A stretch of 40,327 bases of DNA from Thiotrichales bacterium (GTDB lineage: Bacteria; Pseudomonadota; Gammaproteobacteria; HK1). The stretch lies in contig JAPOSC010000038.1 in the NCBI GenBank assembly GCA_026709935.1, positions 1-40,327 on the forward strand, read 5' to 3'. The notes below the pieces were generated by a model. The model worked only from the letters and a program-made list of their open reading frames with translations. It had not been told where the DNA came from and made no database searches. This document shows, piece by piece, positions 19,875 to 29,430 of the stretch (its first letter is position 1; the number at the start of each line of letters is the position of its first letter). A program made the position numbers and the translations under genes.

Positions 19875-21812
19875 ATGGCGCGGCTGCTCACTCTGAAGGA
19901 TTTCTCCCGCGAGTCGCATCTGGCGACGGCACGGGCTCTTGCCGCGGTAATCATCGTCGGGTTGCTCACACTTGTACTCGTCGGACGGCTCGTCCATCTG
20001 CAGGTCCTGAAGCACCAGCACTTCACCACGCTGTCGGAGAACAACCGCGTCAAGATCGTCCCGATCGCACCCACGCGGGGGCTTATCTTCGACCGCAACG
20101 GTGAGATCTTGGCGCAGAACCTGCCCGCCTACGGTATCGAGGTCATTCCCGAGCTGGTGGAAGACGTCGACGCGCTGATCATGGAGTTACGCAAGATCAT
20201 CGAGATCAGCGATGCGGATGAAGAGGAATTCCTCGCTGTCCTGGCCCGGAAACCCCGCTTCGAGAAGATCCCGCTGCGTTCGCGGCTCGACGACTACGAG
20301 GTCGCCAGGTTCGCAGTCAATCGACACCGCTTCCCCGGGGTCGACATCGCCGCGCGGTTGGCTCGCGACTACCCGCACGGCGAACTCGGAGTCCACCTCG
20401 TCGGGTATGTGGGCCGCATCGACAGGCGCGAACTCGACAGTATCGATCAGGCCGATTATCGAGGAACGTCCCATATCGGAAAGACAGGCATTGAAGCGTC
20501 CCACGAAGATTGGCTTCACGGCACGGTCGGTTATCAGCGCGTCGAGACCAACGCGCAGGGGCGGATTCTGCGTGTGCTGGAACGTCACGACCCGGTTCCC
20601 GGCAGAAACCTGTACCTCACTATGGACGCGGGACTGCAGCGCACGGCGAAGGCGGCCCTCGGTGATGAGCGCGGCGCGATCGTCGCCCTCGAACCAGCCA
20701 CCGGCGCGGTGCTCGCAATGGTGAGCGCCCCGGGGTTCAACCCCAACCTGTTCGTGCACGGGATCGGTGTCGATACGTATCGGAGCCTGCAACGCTCTCC
20801 GGCGCGCCCACTGTTCAATCGCGCGATCAACGGTCAGTATCCGCCGGGATCCACGATCAAGCCGTTGCTGGGGCTCGCCGGGCTCGAACACAACGTCGGT
20901 CATGCACATGGGGAGTCATGGTGTCCCGGCTGGTTCAGACTGCCGGGCCGCGAACGCAGGTACCGTGATTGGAAGAAGCACGGACACGGCAGGATCGGGC
21001 TGCACGATGCCATCGTGCAATCCTGCGACGTGTACTTCTACGAGCTTGCTCTCGGGCTCGGCATCGATCGAATGCACGAGTATATGTCGAGCTTCGGCTT
21101 CGGTGCCCGTACTGGTATCAGACTCGGGGGCGAGAGCCTCGGTCTGATGCCCTCCCGTGCCTGGAAGCGCAACGCTCGGAGCCAGTCGTGGTACCCCGGG
21201 GAGACGGTCATCACCGGCATCGGGCAGGGCTATATGCTGGCAACCCCGCTTCAACTCGCGACCGCGACCGCTGCTATCGCCACTCGGGGTATCCGAATGC
21301 GTCCAAGGATTGTCGACCGTACGATGGACCCCGCGAGCGGCGAGACCGAGGTGGTTGAGCCGGAGACCACAGCGACGATTTCACCGCTCGATTTCGCCAA
21401 CTGGGAACGGATCGTCGAAGCAATGGCGGATGTCGTGCATGGGTCGGAAGGCACGGCGAGGCGGATCAGCGCCGACATCGGTTACCAGATAGCGGGCAAG
21501 ACCGGAACCGCGCAAGTCGTCGGCATCGGGCAGAACGAGGAATACGACGCCGACAGGCTGGAGAAGAGGTTTCACGACCATGGGCTCTTCGTCGCGTTCG
21601 CACCGGTCGAGGAACCGCAGATTGCCGTTGCCGTGATTGTGGAGAATGGTGGAAGTGGGAGCGGCGCGGCAGCGCCCCTTGCACGCCTCGTGATTGACGC
21701 CTGGTTCGACGACGCCCCGTCACCCCCGGCGCCCGGGCAGCGTACGCTGAGGGCGGCGAGCGAGCGTGACCAACCGGGGTCCGCCGGCCCCATTGCTCCG
21801 GTGCCCGGCTGA
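19875..21812 (+). CDS. mrdA: Penicillin-binding protein 2, elongasome transpeptidase
   Basis: 645 residues. An N-terminal membrane anchor (about 20-40) is followed by the pedestal domain starting at APTRGLIFDRNG. The catalytic motifs are STIK with Ser326, SCD at 383-385 and KTG at 542-544. It cross-links peptidoglycan during cell elongation and pairs with RodA, whose gene begins eight bp later. The C-terminal 30 residues or so are a low-complexity tail rich in Pro, Ala and Gly beyond the usual fold. The 80 bp before it hold no visible gene. Confidence 0.97.
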   Translation: MARLLTLKDFSRESHLATARALAAVIIVGLLTLVLVGRLVHLQVLKHQHFTTLSENNRVKIVPIAPTRGLIFDRNGEILAQNLPAYGIEVIPELVEDVDALIMELRKIIEISDADEEEFLAVLARKPRFEKIPLRSRLDDYEVARFAVNRHRFPGVDIAARLARDYPHGELGVHLVGYVGRIDRRELDSIDQADYRGTSHIGKTGIEASHEDWLHGTVGYQRVETNAQGRILRVLERHDPVPGRNLYLTMDAGLQRTAKAALGDERGAIVALEPATGAVLAMVSAPGFNPNLFVHGIGVDTYRSLQRSPARPLFNRAINGQYPPGSTIKPLLGLAGLEHNVGHAHGESWCPGWFRLPGRERRYRDWKKHGHGRIGLHDAIVQSCDVYFYELALGLGIDRMHEYMSSFGFGARTGIRLGGESLGLMPSRAWKRNARSQSWYPGETVITGIGQGYMLATPLQLATATAAIATRGIRMRPRIVDRTMDPASGETEVVEPETTATISPLDFANWERIVEAMADVVHGSEGTARRISADIGYQIAGKTGTAQVVGIGQNEEYDADRLEKRFHDHGLFVAFAPVEEPQIAVAVIVENGGSGSGAAAPLARLVIDAWFDDAPSPPAPGQRTLRAASERDQPGSAGPIAPVPG

Positions 21813-21820
21813 GGCGAGCG

Positions 21821-22915
21821 GTGGAGTCGCGAATCGCCTTTGCCGAGCGGTTGCACCTGGATGTGCCCCTGCTCCTTGGAGTGCTGTTGCTGTCAGCGTT
21901 CGGGCTCGTGGCGCTCCACAGCGCCGGTGGACAGGATACGGATCTGGTGGTGCGACAGGCGATTCGGTTGGCGGTCGGTTTCGGGTTGATGTTCATCTTT
22001 GCCCAGATTGCGCCCCGGCGATTCTTCGCCTGGGCGCCGATGGCCTATCTGGTCGGTGTTCTTCTCCTGTGCGCGGTGCTTGTGGTGGGAGAGACGGCGC
22101 AGGGTGCGCGGCGATGGCTGCGAGTCGGTACCTTCAGCTTTCAGCCCTCGGAGTTCGTGAAGCTGACGGTGCCGTTGATGGTCGCCTGGTTCATCTCCTG
22201 GGGCGATCTGCCGCCGCGGCTGTGGCGAGTCGTGCTCGGTGGGCTGTTTACGCTCGTGCCGGTCGTACTGATCATGCGCCAGCCGGACCTCGGAACGTCG
22301 CTGCTCATCTTCGCGTCGGGAGCCTTCGTCCTGTTCCTCGCCGGGGTGGGCTGGCGCTACATCATGGCGCTGGCCGCGTCCGGGGCGGCATGTGTGCCGT
22401 TGCTCTGGCATTTCATGCACGACTATCAGCGCCAGCGTGTGCTCACGCTGCTCGATCCGCAGCAGGATCCGCTCGGAGCCGGATACCACATCATCCAGTC
22501 GACCATAGCGATCGGTTCCGGCGGCATCTACGGAAAGGGATGGTTCAACGGGACCCAATCGCAACTCGACTTCCTGCCGGAGCGATCCACGGATTTCGTG
22601 TTTGCCGTCATCGGAGAGGAGTTCGGACTGCTGGGAGCCCTCGTGCTGCTCGCGGTCTATCTGTTCATCGTCTACCGCGGGCTGTACATCGCCGCGCGGG
22701 CCAAATACATGTTCGGGAAGCTGCTCGCAGGAGCACTGGTGCTGACGTTCTTCATCTATGTATTCGTGAACATCGGCATGGTGTCGGGTATTCTGCCGGT
22801 GGTAGGGCTCCCGCTTCCGCTCGTGAGCTACGGCGGTACGTCCATGGTCACTCTCATGGCGGGATTCGGGATCGTCATGTCCGTTCATACTCACCGCATG
22901 CTTCTCTCGCCCTGA
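21821..22915 (+). CDS. rodA: Peptidoglycan glycosyltransferase RodA
   Basis: 364 residues from a GTG start. About ten hydrophobic segments are present. SEDS-family motifs include GARRWLRVGTFSFQPSEFVKL, MRQPDLGTSLL, and FLPERSTDFVFAVIGEEFG, the last carrying the catalytically required aspartate, and GLPLPLVSYGGTS near the end. RodA polymerises lipid II into glycan strands in the elongasome with PBP2. It directly follows mrdA. Confidence 0.97.
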   Translation: MESRIAFAERLHLDVPLLLGVLLLSAFGLVALHSAGGQDTDLVVRQAIRLAVGFGLMFIFAQIAPRRFFAWAPMAYLVGVLLLCAVLVVGETAQGARRWLRVGTFSFQPSEFVKLTVPLMVAWFISWGDLPPRLWRVVLGGLFTLVPVVLIMRQPDLGTSLLIFASGAFVLFLAGVGWRYIMALAASGAACVPLLWHFMHDYQRQRVLTLLDPQQDPLGAGYHIIQSTIAIGSGGIYGKGWFNGTQSQLDFLPERSTDFVFAVIGEEFGLLGALVLLAVYLFIVYRGLYIAARAKYMFGKLLAGALVLTFFIYVFVNIGMVSGILPVVGLPLPLVSYGGTSMVTLMAGFGIVMSVHTHRMLLSP

Positions 22916-22937
22916 CTCACGGAGAATCGCAATCGCA

Positions 22938-24008
22938 ATGAATGGCCTCATCGGATACGCATTCCCGGAGGCGGTGCCCCGGGCTTTCGAGTCGAGCATG
23001 CGTCGCTCGAAGTGCTCTCGATTCGCGGCGACCGTGATCGCGCTGGTCGCGTTACTCGTTTTCGGACCGGATTCCGTGGCCGATTCGGATGTCTTCGACC
23101 CGGCGACGGAAATCGAACCGTTCGTTGCGCGCATGGTGGAGCATCATGGCGTTCCCGAGCACCGCACCCGTGCGCTCCTGGCTCAAGCCAAGGTGCTCGG
23201 CTCCGTGCTCGAAGCGATCCAGCGACCCGCCGAGCGCAAGCCTTGGCACAAGTACCGCAAGATATTCCTCACCGAGAAGCGCATCGGCCGCGGCGCTGAA
23301 TTCTGGCGCAAGCACGCGTCCGTTCTGGCGAGAGCCGAGGAACGGTTCGGGGTTCCCCCCGAGATCATCGTCGCGATCATCGGCGTTGAAAGCTTCTACG
23401 GTGCCCATCGCGGCCGGTTCCGGGTGCTCGACTCGCTGGCGACTCTGGGATTCCGTTACCCCAGGCGCTCGGAGTTCTTCCTCTCGGAGTTGGAGGCGTT
23501 CGTGCTGCTGTGCGACGAGGAACGCCTCGATCCCGCGAACGTCAAGGGTTCGTACGCAGGTGCGATGGGTATCTCCCAGTTCATCTCCAGCAGCTACCGA
23601 CGCTATGCGATCGACTTCGACGAGGACGGATCGCGTGATCTCATGCACTCGCCCGAGGACGCCATCGGAAGCATTGCCAATTATCTCTCCGAGCACGACT
23701 GGCGTCCGGGGGCGGCGATTGCGGTGCGGGCCGAGGTCGAGGGCGACGCATTTCGCACTGTGGTGGAGCAAGGCATGAAGCCGCACGCGTCGCTCGCGTC
23801 GATACGCGCCAGCGGCGTCAGTTTCGCCACGTATGCCGCCGAGGAGGAACAGGCAGCGTTGCTGGAGTTCGAGACCGCGAACGGGTACGAGTACTGGATC
23901 GGCTTGACGAACTTCTATGCCATCACACGCTACAACCACAGTCGCCTCTACGCGCTGGTGGTCGTCCAGCTCGCACAGCGGATCCGCGAGCGGTTCGAAG
24001 CAGCGTGA
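22938..24008 (+). CDS. mltB: Membrane-bound lytic murein transglycosylase B
   Basis: 356 residues (E. coli 361). A signal-like hydrophobic stretch lies at about residues 28-43; an internal ATG at 22998 would place it at the very N-terminus, and both starts are possible. I see no lipobox cysteine, so it may be soluble periplasmic or anchored by an uncleaved signal. The catalytic glutamate lies in AIIGVESFYG, and KGSYAGAMGISQFISSSY is the family motif. It cleaves glycan strands to anhydro-muropeptides. In relatives rlpA often lies after mltB; it is absent here. Confidence 0.94.
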   Translation: MNGLIGYAFPEAVPRAFESSMRRSKCSRFAATVIALVALLVFGPDSVADSDVFDPATEIEPFVARMVEHHGVPEHRTRALLAQAKVLGSVLEAIQRPAERKPWHKYRKIFLTEKRIGRGAEFWRKHASVLARAEERFGVPPEIIVAIIGVESFYGAHRGRFRVLDSLATLGFRYPRRSEFFLSELEAFVLLCDEERLDPANVKGSYAGAMGISQFISSSYRRYAIDFDEDGSRDLMHSPEDAIGSIANYLSEHDWRPGAAIAVRAEVEGDAFRTVVEQGMKPHASLASIRASGVSFATYAAEEEQAALLEFETANGYEYWIGLTNFYAITRYNHSRLYALVVVQLAQRIRERFEAA

Positions 24009-25174
24009 ATCCCATCCGACTCCCATACCGCCGGTCTCGTCTCATGCACTGCAGATTCCTCTCGATCCTGGTTCTGATTCTATGCAGTAGCGTCGTACAG
24101 TCAGCGGACATTCCCGAACCACCCGAGGTTGATGCGAGAGCCCATTTCCTTGTCGACATGCACAGCGGACGTGTGCTGTCCGAAGCGGGGGCGGACACCC
24201 GTTTGGAACCCGCGAGCCTGGCCAAGATGATGACGAGCTACGTCGTGTTCGCGGAGATGGCGCGAGGGAAGTTCGCACTTTCGGATGAAGTCCTGGTGAG
24301 CGAGAAAGCATGGCGAATGAAGGGCTCGCGGATGTTCATCGAGGTCGGGACGCGAGTTTCGGTCGAGGCTCTTCTCATGGGTCTCATCGTTCAGTCGGGC
24401 AACGACGCCGCGGTGGCCCTCGCTGAGTTCGTGGCGGGAGACGAGGGCACGTTCGCCGGCCTGATGAATCGCTATGCCCGTCAGCTCGGAATGACCGGTA
24501 GCCATTTCACGAACGCCTCGGGACTCCCCGAGTCGGATCTCTACACTACGGCGCGGGACATGGCCGTGATCGCGACCGCCCTCATTCGCGACTTTCCCCA
24601 GTACTACCCCTGGAACGCGGTACGCGAGTACGAGTACGGAGGAATCAAGCAGCGAAACCGCAACCGGCTGCTCTTTCACGACGATTCGGTGGACGGGCTG
24701 AAGACGGGATACACCAGAGCGGCGCGTTACTGTCTCGTGGCGTCGGCGGAACGCGATGGAATGCGGCTCATCGCGGTGGTCATGGGAGCGGAGTCGGCGC
24801 GGGCGCGCACCCGGATTGCCCAGTCGCTCCTGAACTACGGATTTCGATTCTACGAGACCCATCGCGTCTATGCGCCGGAAGAGAAGGTGACGGATATCCG
24901 GGTGTGGAAGGGTGAAGACAAGCGTCTTGCCCTCGGACTCGAAGAGAGCCTGTACGTCACGGTACCGCGCGGCCGGTACGACGAGATCGATGCACAGGTG
25001 GAGGTCGCCACCGGACTTGTCGCCCCGGTACGGGCGGGAGAGCCGCAGGGCGTCCTGCGCTTGGCGCTCGGGGACGAACTGTCGCTGGAGCGTCCTCTGG
25101 TCGCGCTCGAGGATGTTGCGGAGGGCAGCTTGTGGCAGAGAGTGAGCGATCATGTCCGCCTGATGTTCGAGTAA
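24005..25174 (+). CDS. dacA: D-alanyl-D-alanine carboxypeptidase, PBP5/6 type
   Basis: 389 residues from a GTG that overlaps the mltB stop (GTGA); an ATG at 24044 would shorten it by 13 residues and gives a tidier signal peptide ending near VVQSA. Active-site motifs are SLAK (Ser71, Lys74), SGN (131-133) and KTG (233-235). The C-terminus is an amphipathic-looking helix (LWQRVSDHVRLMF), as used by PBP5 to sit on the outer face of the inner membrane. It trims pentapeptides and so controls cross-linking. Confidence 0.95.
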   Translation: MNPIRLPYRRSRLMHCRFLSILVLILCSSVVQSADIPEPPEVDARAHFLVDMHSGRVLSEAGADTRLEPASLAKMMTSYVVFAEMARGKFALSDEVLVSEKAWRMKGSRMFIEVGTRVSVEALLMGLIVQSGNDAAVALAEFVAGDEGTFAGLMNRYARQLGMTGSHFTNASGLPESDLYTTARDMAVIATALIRDFPQYYPWNAVREYEYGGIKQRNRNRLLFHDDSVDGLKTGYTRAARYCLVASAERDGMRLIAVVMGAESARARTRIAQSLLNYGFRFYETHRVYAPEEKVTDIRVWKGEDKRLALGLEESLYVTVPRGRYDEIDAQVEVATGLVAPVRAGEPQGVLRLALGDELSLERPLVALEDVAEGSLWQRVSDHVRLMFE

Positions 25175-25271
25175 TCCGGGCTCGACGTGCTTCAAGGACG
25201 AAGCGGCGGAGCGTGTCGCCTGCGCCGGGAACGTCACCGCGGCACATCCACGGAGACGAGGTATCCACCGA

Positions 25272-26015
25272 ATGGAATCGTCCCCGGTGAACGTCGACGG
25301 ATCGTCGTGCCAGACACCCGCGGCGCCGCATGCCTGGCCGTTTCTCGTCCACTGGCTCGGGTGCGTGCCGTACTGCGACGCAGTGCAGTCGATGCGGTCG
25401 CGCACGGAGGCGCGGCGCCTCGAATCGCCCGATGAGCTGTGGCTGCTGGAGCATCCTCCCGTTTTCACGCTGGGTCAGGCGGGACGTCGCGGCCATGTGA
25501 GGGACGCGGGAACGATTCCCGTGGTTCGCTCCGACCGGGGAGGACAGGTGACCTACCATGGGCCGGGGCAGCTCGTGGCATACCTGCTCTTCGATCTGCA
25601 TCGTGCGAGGGTCGGGGTGCGACAGATTGTCGAGACGCTCGAACAGGCCGTTGTCGACATCCTCGGCCAGGCCGGAATCGCGGCTTCCCGACGCCAGGGT
25701 GCCCCCGGTGTCTACGTGCGCGGCCGCAAGATTGCGTCCATCGGGCTCCGGGTGCGATCCGGACGCACCTTCCACGGGATATCGATCAACGTCGATCTCG
25801 ATCTCTCGCACTTCGACCGGATCGATACGTGCGGTTTTTCGGTTCTCCCGATGACCCGGCTCGCGGATCTCGGGGTTGGATGGAGCGTGGAGGAGAGCGG
25901 CCGGCGATTCGCCGCATCGCTCCGTCGATTGCTGCGCGTGCGAGCCGGCGGCGTGCGGTCCGAGTTCCGTTCGTCGATAGTGGCACGGCCCGAGCCGTCC
26001 CCCGTCGGCCGTTGA
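25272..26015 (+). CDS. lipB: Octanoyl-[acyl-carrier-protein]:protein octanoyltransferase LipB
   Basis: 247 residues, longer than the 213 of E. coli because both ends extend. The signature RGGQVTYHGPGQ lies at 89-100, Lys153 in GRKIASIG and Cys187 in DTCGF are the catalytic pair. It moves octanoate from ACP to lipoyl domains. The enzyme lies 97 bp after dacA; the ybeD gene often found between the two, and lipA after lipB, are both missing here, so LipA must be encoded elsewhere. Confidence 0.95.
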   Translation: MESSPVNVDGSSCQTPAAPHAWPFLVHWLGCVPYCDAVQSMRSRTEARRLESPDELWLLEHPPVFTLGQAGRRGHVRDAGTIPVVRSDRGGQVTYHGPGQLVAYLLFDLHRARVGVRQIVETLEQAVVDILGQAGIAASRRQGAPGVYVRGRKIASIGLRVRSGRTFHGISINVDLDLSHFDRIDTCGFSVLPMTRLADLGVGWSVEESGRRFAASLRRLLRVRAGGVRSEFRSSIVARPEPSPVGR

Positions 26016-26050
26016 TCTCTACTGTTCGGCCTGGTTCGGTGCCGCGATTC

Positions 26051-27121
26051 ATGTCTCCAGGCCCTCTGATGGCGGGAATCGCGGGTACGGAGCTCGAAGT
26101 GGTCGAGAAGGAGGTATTGCGCCATCCCAGCGTAGGCGGCGTCATACTGTTTTCGCGCAACTATCGCGATCGCGAGCAGTTGCGGGCGTTGTGCGATTCC
26201 ATTCACGCTCTGAGACACCCTCCGCTGTTGATCGCCGTCGACCAGGAAGGTGGTCGCGTGCAGCGTTTCCGCCACGGATTCACTGTGCTCCCCGCGGCGG
26301 CGCAATACGGCGTCCTCCATGATCGGAACCGCGAGCGTGCGCACCGGGCCGCGCGCGCCGGAGGGTGGGTGATGGCTGCGGAGTTGCGTGCGAGCGGAGT
26401 GGACTTCAGCTTTGCGCCGGTTCTCGATCTCGATCGCGGTGTGAGCACGGTGATCGGGGACCGTGCGTTCCATCGTGATCCTGATGTCGTGACCGCGCTT
26501 GCCGGTGCTTTCCTCGCCGGAATGCGCGATGCCGGAGTCGCAGGAGTGGGAAAGCACTTTCCCGGACATGGTGGCGTCGCGGCCGACTCTCACCACGCGC
26601 TTCCCGTCGACAGGCGCTCGTACGAGGATCTTCGGCTTGCTGATCTGGTGCCCTTCCAACGCCTCGTCGTATCGGATCTGGCGGGCGTCATGCCCGCGCA
26701 TGTGGTCCATGAATGTCGTGATGACCGTCCCGCGGGCTTCTCGCGTCGCTGGATCGCAGAGGTTCTTCGCGGCGAGCTGGGCTTTCAGGGAGTCGTGTTC
26801 AGCGACGATCTCGACATGGCGGCCGCCACGACCGGGGGTGATCACCTCGGTCGAGCGCTTGCGGCGCTCGAAGCGGGCTGCGACATGGTTCTGGTATGCA
26901 ACGACTGGCAAGGCGTGATCGAGGTGGCGGAAGGGTTGAAGGTCGCGCCGGATCCGGAGCGAACCGCTCGGATCGCGAGGATGCGTGGACGCGGCGCATT
27001 ATCGTTCGAGCGACTGGCGTCGGATGCGACGTACCGGAGTGCCGTTATCGAGGTTTCGTCGCTGATGCCGCCGCCGGAGTTCGGACTCGGCCACGATCAC
27101 ATCGCGCAAGGGGCTAGATAA
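26051..27121 (+). CDS. nagZ: Beta-N-acetylhexosaminidase NagZ
   Basis: 356 residues from the ATG at 26051, which aligns with the E. coli start (MSPGPLMAGIAGTEL against MGPVMLDVEGYEL). The frame is open for another 204 codons upstream, but those overlap lipB and are not coding. Family GH3 features: VDQEGGRVQRFR, the catalytic loop KHFPGHGG with a histidine at 181, and the nucleophile Asp252 in VVFSDDLDM. NagZ removes GlcNAc from anhydro-muropeptides in wall recycling, using products of enzymes such as MltB; in relatives those signals also induce AmpC. Its stop overlaps the converging zapD by eight bp. Confidence 0.95.
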   Translation: MSPGPLMAGIAGTELEVVEKEVLRHPSVGGVILFSRNYRDREQLRALCDSIHALRHPPLLIAVDQEGGRVQRFRHGFTVLPAAAQYGVLHDRNRERAHRAARAGGWVMAAELRASGVDFSFAPVLDLDRGVSTVIGDRAFHRDPDVVTALAGAFLAGMRDAGVAGVGKHFPGHGGVAADSHHALPVDRRSYEDLRLADLVPFQRLVVSDLAGVMPAHVVHECRDDRPAGFSRRWIAEVLRGELGFQGVVFSDDLDMAAATTGGDHLGRALAALEAGCDMVLVCNDWQGVIEVAEGLKVAPDPERTARIARMRGRGALSFERLASDATYRSAVIEVSSLMPPPEFGLGHDHIAQGAR

Positions 27122-27899
27122 TGCAACAGCGAAGTTCGAAATTGACGTCCTCGCCGGTCTGGCTCGGCCGCGAAGCGGCGTCGCCGGGGTGGAGGAATCG
27201 TATCGCGAAACGCTGCTTCCCGGCGCTGATCTCCGGGTACAAGGGGAGTTCCCGCGAGAGTGCGACTCGGATCATCTGGCACGGAGTGGAGGAGCCGAGG
27301 TTACGCTGGAAGAAGCCGCTGCTGGCGACCTCGCGCGTGGCGGCAGCGCTGTCGCGCACGATGCGCAAGCACAACCCGACCGATGATTCGAACGAGCCGA
27401 ACGCGGAGAACCAGTCGTTCAGATCCTGGAGTCGCTGACCGCCGGGCTGCTCCAGCCAGTAGTGAAACGCGGGGAGATCGAAGTCGCAGGTGCCGGCGGG
27501 AATGCTGCTGCGCTGGCGCACGGCGTTCAGCAGTTCGTTGTGGCGCAGCTCGTTGCCCGGAGTCGCGTCGCGATCGTGCAATGCCTGGAGCATGGAATGA
27601 ACCTCGTCGCGGACTTCCTGCAACCGCTCCTGCGCCACCCTCGGATTCCGGCTCAGGGCGTACAGTGTCGCCGAGTGGCGTTCGAGCTCCTTGATGATTT
27701 CCTTCTTGAGATCCGCGCGGCCCAGTACCGCCATCACATCGATGATGACCTCGAAGGTCAGGCGACTGGCCCAGGGAGATTCCTGCTGGAGCAGGTACCG
27801 GCCGCGGCGGAAGAGAAACTCGAGTCGAAGGAAGGTTCGGATCCGCTCGCTCAGCGGTTGCTCATAGACGACAGTACCGTGCGTGGAGTCCTGCATCAT
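27114..27899 (-). CDS. zapD: Cell division protein ZapD
   Basis: 261 residues from the ATG at 27899 (another ATG follows immediately). The start overlaps the coaE stop as ATGA. Family features are YEQPLSERIRTFLRLEFLF at the start and SFESSVGLCLRIVRDS in the beta domain. ZapD cross-links FtsZ filaments in the Z ring. It is found beside coaE in gammaproteobacteria, where yacG often follows; yacG is not present here. The frame stays open upstream through coaE, but that part is not used. Confidence 0.94.
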   Translation of the reverse strand: MMQDSTHGTVVYEQPLSERIRTFLRLEFLFRRGRYLLQQESPWASRLTFEVIIDVMAVLGRADLKKEIIKELERHSATLYALSRNPRVAQERLQEVRDEVHSMLQALHDRDATPGNELRHNELLNAVRQRSSIPAGTCDFDLPAFHYWLEQPGGQRLQDLNDWFSAFGSFESSVGLCLRIVRDSAAATREVASSGFFQRNLGSSTPCQMIRVALSRELPLYPEISAGKQRFAIRFLHPGDAASRPSQTGEDVNFELRCCII

Positions 27900-28564
27900 G
27901 CATTCTCGGTCGGGCCAGTCCGCTCCCGGCCGTTGCGCGAATCTTCCATTGAAATCCACGTATCCGCAAGCGCGAGGCACTGCCTGTGCTCCGTGTCGAC
28001 GCGTTCGCGCAGGGTGGCCAGATCTCCGGTGTTCTCGATGACCGTGTCCGCGACCAGGAGCCGATCCGTCCGGACCGCCTGACTGTCGATGATGGCGGCA
28101 ATCGTCTCCGGGCGCGTGCCGTCGCGCGCCGCCGCGCGTGCCGACCGGAGCGCGCGCGGTGCGTCCACGACGATGACCCGATCCATCTTTCCGGCCTGGC
28201 CTGTCTCCACGAGGAGAGGAATCACGAACAGGACATAGGGGGCATCGCACGCCGACGCGAACGCCTGCATCACCTCGCTGACCTTCGGATGCAGGATCGA
28301 TTCGAGCTGGCTCCGTTCCGCATCGTTGCGGAACACCCGCTCGCGCATCCGAGCCCGATCGAGACGACCGTGCTCGTCGAGCACACCGTCTCCGAATGTG
28401 TCCACGATCTCCACAAGCGCGGGCGTACCGGGCTCCACGAGCCGGCGGGTGACGACGTCGGCGTCGATCACCGGGACGCCAAGCGCCTCGAACATCTGCG
28501 CCACCGAGCTCTTGCCGGAGGCCAGACCCCCGGTGAGCGCAACGATCATGGGGCGTCGCGTCAT
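27896..28564 (-). CDS. coaE: Dephospho-CoA kinase
   Basis: 222 residues from the ATG at 28564, which overlaps the pilD stop (ATGA). The P-loop GGLASGKS lies at 12-19, followed by VIDADVVTRRLVEPG and ILHPKV. The enzyme adds the 3' phosphate in the last step of coenzyme A synthesis. The frame is open for a further 249 codons, but this overlaps pilD in another frame and is not coding. Confidence 0.95.
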   Translation of the reverse strand: MTRRPMIVALTGGLASGKSSVAQMFEALGVPVIDADVVTRRLVEPGTPALVEIVDTFGDGVLDEHGRLDRARMRERVFRNDAERSQLESILHPKVSEVMQAFASACDAPYVLFVIPLLVETGQAGKMDRVIVVDAPRALRSARAAARDGTRPETIAAIIDSQAVRTDRLLVADTVIENTGDLATLRERVDTEHRQCLALADTWISMEDSRNGRERTGPTENA

Positions 28565-29418
28565 GGCGTCTCCGTCATGAATCCGTACCACATCGTGGTG
28601 ATGGCGTCGCCGCAGTAGAGCATGAGCAGCCCTGCGACGGCGAGGAACGGGCCGAAGGGAAGCCGCGCATCGCGCGCCGCCCCGCCGCGCGCCGCGAGCG
28701 CGATACCGATGGTTGCACTCGCCAGCGACGCGAGCAGCACGATGGCGGGGAGCGTCTGCCATCCGAGCCATGCCCCGAGCGAAGCAAGCAGCTTGAAGTC
28801 GCCGTAGCCCATCCCCTCGCGACCGGTTGCAAGCCTGAACCCGTGGTGGACGGACCAGAGAACGCCATAACCGGCCATCGCCCCGATGACGCAGTCGCCG
28901 AGCGACGCGAACGTGCCGGGCACGTTGAAGGCGAGTCCCAACCACAGCAGCGGCAGCGTGATGGAATCGGGCAGGAGTCGGGTCTCGAAGTCGATGGTAC
29001 TTGCCGCGAGCAGCCCCCATCCGAGCAGGCACGCGCCTGCCGCCGCAATGCCGACGCCGAAGTGCAATGCGGCGGCGCCCGCCACGAGGGCTCCGAATGT
29101 CTCGACGGTCGGGTATCGAGCCGGGATTCGCCACCGACATGCGGAGCAGCGTCCGCCGAGCATGACGTAGCTCAGGACCGGAATATTCTCCAGGGCCGAG
29201 ATCCGATGGCCGCATGCCGGGCAGGCCGAGGGCGGATGTATCAGGTCGAATCCCGCAGACCTTCGCGGCCGCTCCCGCCCGCTCGTGATCTCCATGCACT
29301 CGGCGCGCCACGCTGCTTCCATCATGCGCGGAATCCGGCTGGCCGCCACGTTGATGAAACTTCCGACCGCCAGGCCCACCAGAACCATCGCGACGACGAA
29401 CACCTCGGGGTCCGTCAC
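28561..29418 (-). CDS. pilD: Prepilin leader peptidase / N-methyltransferase
   Basis: 285 residues from a GTG start 12 bp after clpB. The cytoplasmic domain has the zinc site Cys66, Cys69, Cys91, Cys94 (two CxxC pairs). Catalytic aspartates are Asp142 in TIDFETRLLPD and Asp206 in GMGYGDFKLL. Several membrane helices follow. It cleaves and N-methylates type IV prepilins and type II secretion pseudopilins, so the organism should have at least one of these systems. pilB and pilC, often adjacent, are not in this window. Confidence 0.95.
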   Translation of the reverse strand: MTDPEVFVVAMVLVGLAVGSFINVAASRIPRMMEAAWRAECMEITSGRERPRRSAGFDLIHPPSACPACGHRISALENIPVLSYVMLGGRCSACRWRIPARYPTVETFGALVAGAAALHFGVGIAAAGACLLGWGLLAASTIDFETRLLPDSITLPLLWLGLAFNVPGTFASLGDCVIGAMAGYGVLWSVHHGFRLATGREGMGYGDFKLLASLGAWLGWQTLPAIVLLASLASATIGIALAARGGAARDARLPFGPFLAVAGLLMLYCGDAITTMWYGFMTETP

Positions 29419-29430
29419 CGCGTCGGGTGC

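Noticed and set aside
25439..26050. A 204-codon upstream extension of nagZ
   Set aside because: It overlaps lipB in another frame; NagZ homology begins exactly at the ATG at 26051.
27900..28250. Upstream extension of zapD
   Set aside because: It lies inside coaE in another frame; the ZapD N-terminus begins at the ATG that overlaps the coaE stop.
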